From positions 1 to 14,148 of the forward strand of contig JAULUH010000505.1 of assembly GCA_032111745.1 (NCBI GenBank): 14,148 bases of DNA, read 5' to 3'. The stretch comes from JAULUH01 sp032111745 (lineage in GTDB: Bacteria > Chloroflexota > Anaerolineae > JAAEKA01). The notes beneath the pieces are model-generated. The model was given only the letters and a program-made list of their open reading frames with translations. It made no database searches and had not been told where the DNA came from. Both the position numbers and the translations under genes were made by a program. Shown here piece after piece: positions 13,507 to 14,148 of the stretch (position 1 is its first letter; each line of letters opens with the position of its first letter).

Positions 13507-14148
13507 CTATTGCCCGGTGGCGTCGAGCCAGTTCTGCTTGGCCTGGTTGAGGGCCTCGACGGAGGCGGGGAAGTAGCCGACGCCGGTGACGACTTCGTCG
13601 ACGTTGCTGAGGTAGAAGTTGATGAAGTCGGCGACCTGGGGCTTCTCCGCCATGATGGTGGCGTCGGAGTAGATGAAGATGGGGCGGGCCAGGGGGTACT
13701 CGCCGGCATCGACGGTTTCAGCCGAGGGGGCAACGCCCTCGATGGCGAGGTCGCGGATGGCGGACCTGTTCTCCTCGAAGTAGGCGTAGCCGAAGTAGCC
13801 GATGGCGTACTGGTCGCCGGAGACGCCCTGGACGAGGACGTTGTCATCCTCGGACAGCTGGAGGTTGGCAGCGCTGAGGAGCTCCTCCTCACCCGCATCG
13901 GGGAAGGCGGGGTCCATGACGGCCTCGATGAAGTAGTCGAAGGTGCCGGAGTCGGTGCCCGGGGAGAAGCGCTTGATGGGCTGGTTGGGCCAGGCGGGAT
14001 CGACGTCGGACCAGTTGGCGGTCTGGGCGGAGAAGAGCTGGGCCAGCTGCTCGAGGGTGACGCCCTCGTCGCCGACCCAGTCGTTGCCGGGGTTGACCAC
14101 CACGGCCAGGGCGTCGGTGCCGACGCGGAACTCGACGGGCTCGCGGCC
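13507..14148 (-). CDS. pstS: Phosphate-binding protein PstS, C-terminal part (cut by window edge)
   Basis: The frame runs off the right edge, leaving the last 213 residues of the substrate-binding protein that delivers phosphate to PstC/PstA outside the membrane. The frame continues through a GTG at 14103 to the edge (GREPVEFRVGTDALA), so the true start, signal peptide and N-terminal phosphate loop lie outside. Seen here are NWSDVDPAWP, the phosphate-contact SPGTDSGTFDYF segment, YAIGYFGYAYF, LARPIFIYS, EKPQVADFI and GVGYFPAS near the end. Third codon positions are almost all C or G, and Leu is often CTC where neighbouring genes favour CTG, which fits strong expression. The gene is first of the visible pst operon; a Pho-box upstream cannot be checked. 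Confidence 0.95.
   Translation of the reverse strand, partial: GREPVEFRVGTDALAVVVNPGNDWVGDEGVTLEQLAQLFSAQTANWSDVDPAWPNQPIKRFSPGTDSGTFDYFIEAVMDPAFPDAGEEELLSAANLQLSEDDNVLVQGVSGDQYAIGYFGYAYFEENRSAIRDLAIEGVAPSAETVDAGEYPLARPIFIYSDATIMAEKPQVADFINFYLSNVDEVVTGVGYFPASVEALNQAKQNWLDATGQ

Overview
The window is high-GC bacterial chromosome, tightly packed except for two repeat-rich gaps. It carries housekeeping and transport genes, with no phage, plasmid or tRNA signature. My best guess for the source is a Chloroflexota bacterium (Anaerolineae or Caldilineae type). The grounds are the large cyclic-nucleotide-domain/bacterial-PH-domain membrane protein, the REP-like GCGAAGCAATCTC repeats and the gene style. 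This is an inference from memory, not a proof. A 10-base N run at 7893-7902 shows that the sequence is a draft scaffold.

Layout. 1-302 is non-coding repeat DNA: five 31-bp tandem copies starting at the window edge, then degenerate CCTTCGTG-type repeats. 303-2034 (minus) is a compact tsaE-tsaB-rimI operon: two partners of the tRNA t6A machinery plus a ribosomal-protein N-acetyltransferase. 2174-2944 (plus) is a divergently transcribed calcineurin-like metallophosphoesterase. 2949-5651 (minus) is a 900-residue membrane protein with N-terminal CRP-like sensor domains and two TM+bPH2 modules. 5878-7671 (plus) is etfBA, both subunits of an electron transfer flavoprotein, behind a leader with a three-fold 12-bp repeat. 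7672-7994 is a convergent intergenic gap filled with REP-like palindromic repeats. 7995-14148 (minus) is a phosphate uptake operon read pstS (cut by the window edge)-pstC-pstA-pstB-phoU'-phoU.

How the genes work together. PstS would deliver phosphate to the PstC/PstA channel powered by PstB. The two PhoU-type proteins would link transporter state to phosphate signalling. A 16-bp perfect stem-loop between pstS and pstC probably sets the usual excess of binding protein over permease.

The main discovery is in pstA. Its product is 711 residues, more than twice my expectation for PstA. The extra material after the first membrane helix is a PstS-like phosphate-binding domain whose halves are in swapped order: the C-terminal half comes first and the N-terminal half second. 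This looks like a circularly permuted binding domain built into the permease, alongside a normal free PstS. Secondary points are a PhoU paralogue that has lost its acidic metal-site motifs, a duplicated TM-bPH2 module fused to sensor domains, a possible small leader ORF ahead of etfB, and a shared extended -10 promoter motif with very short leaders.
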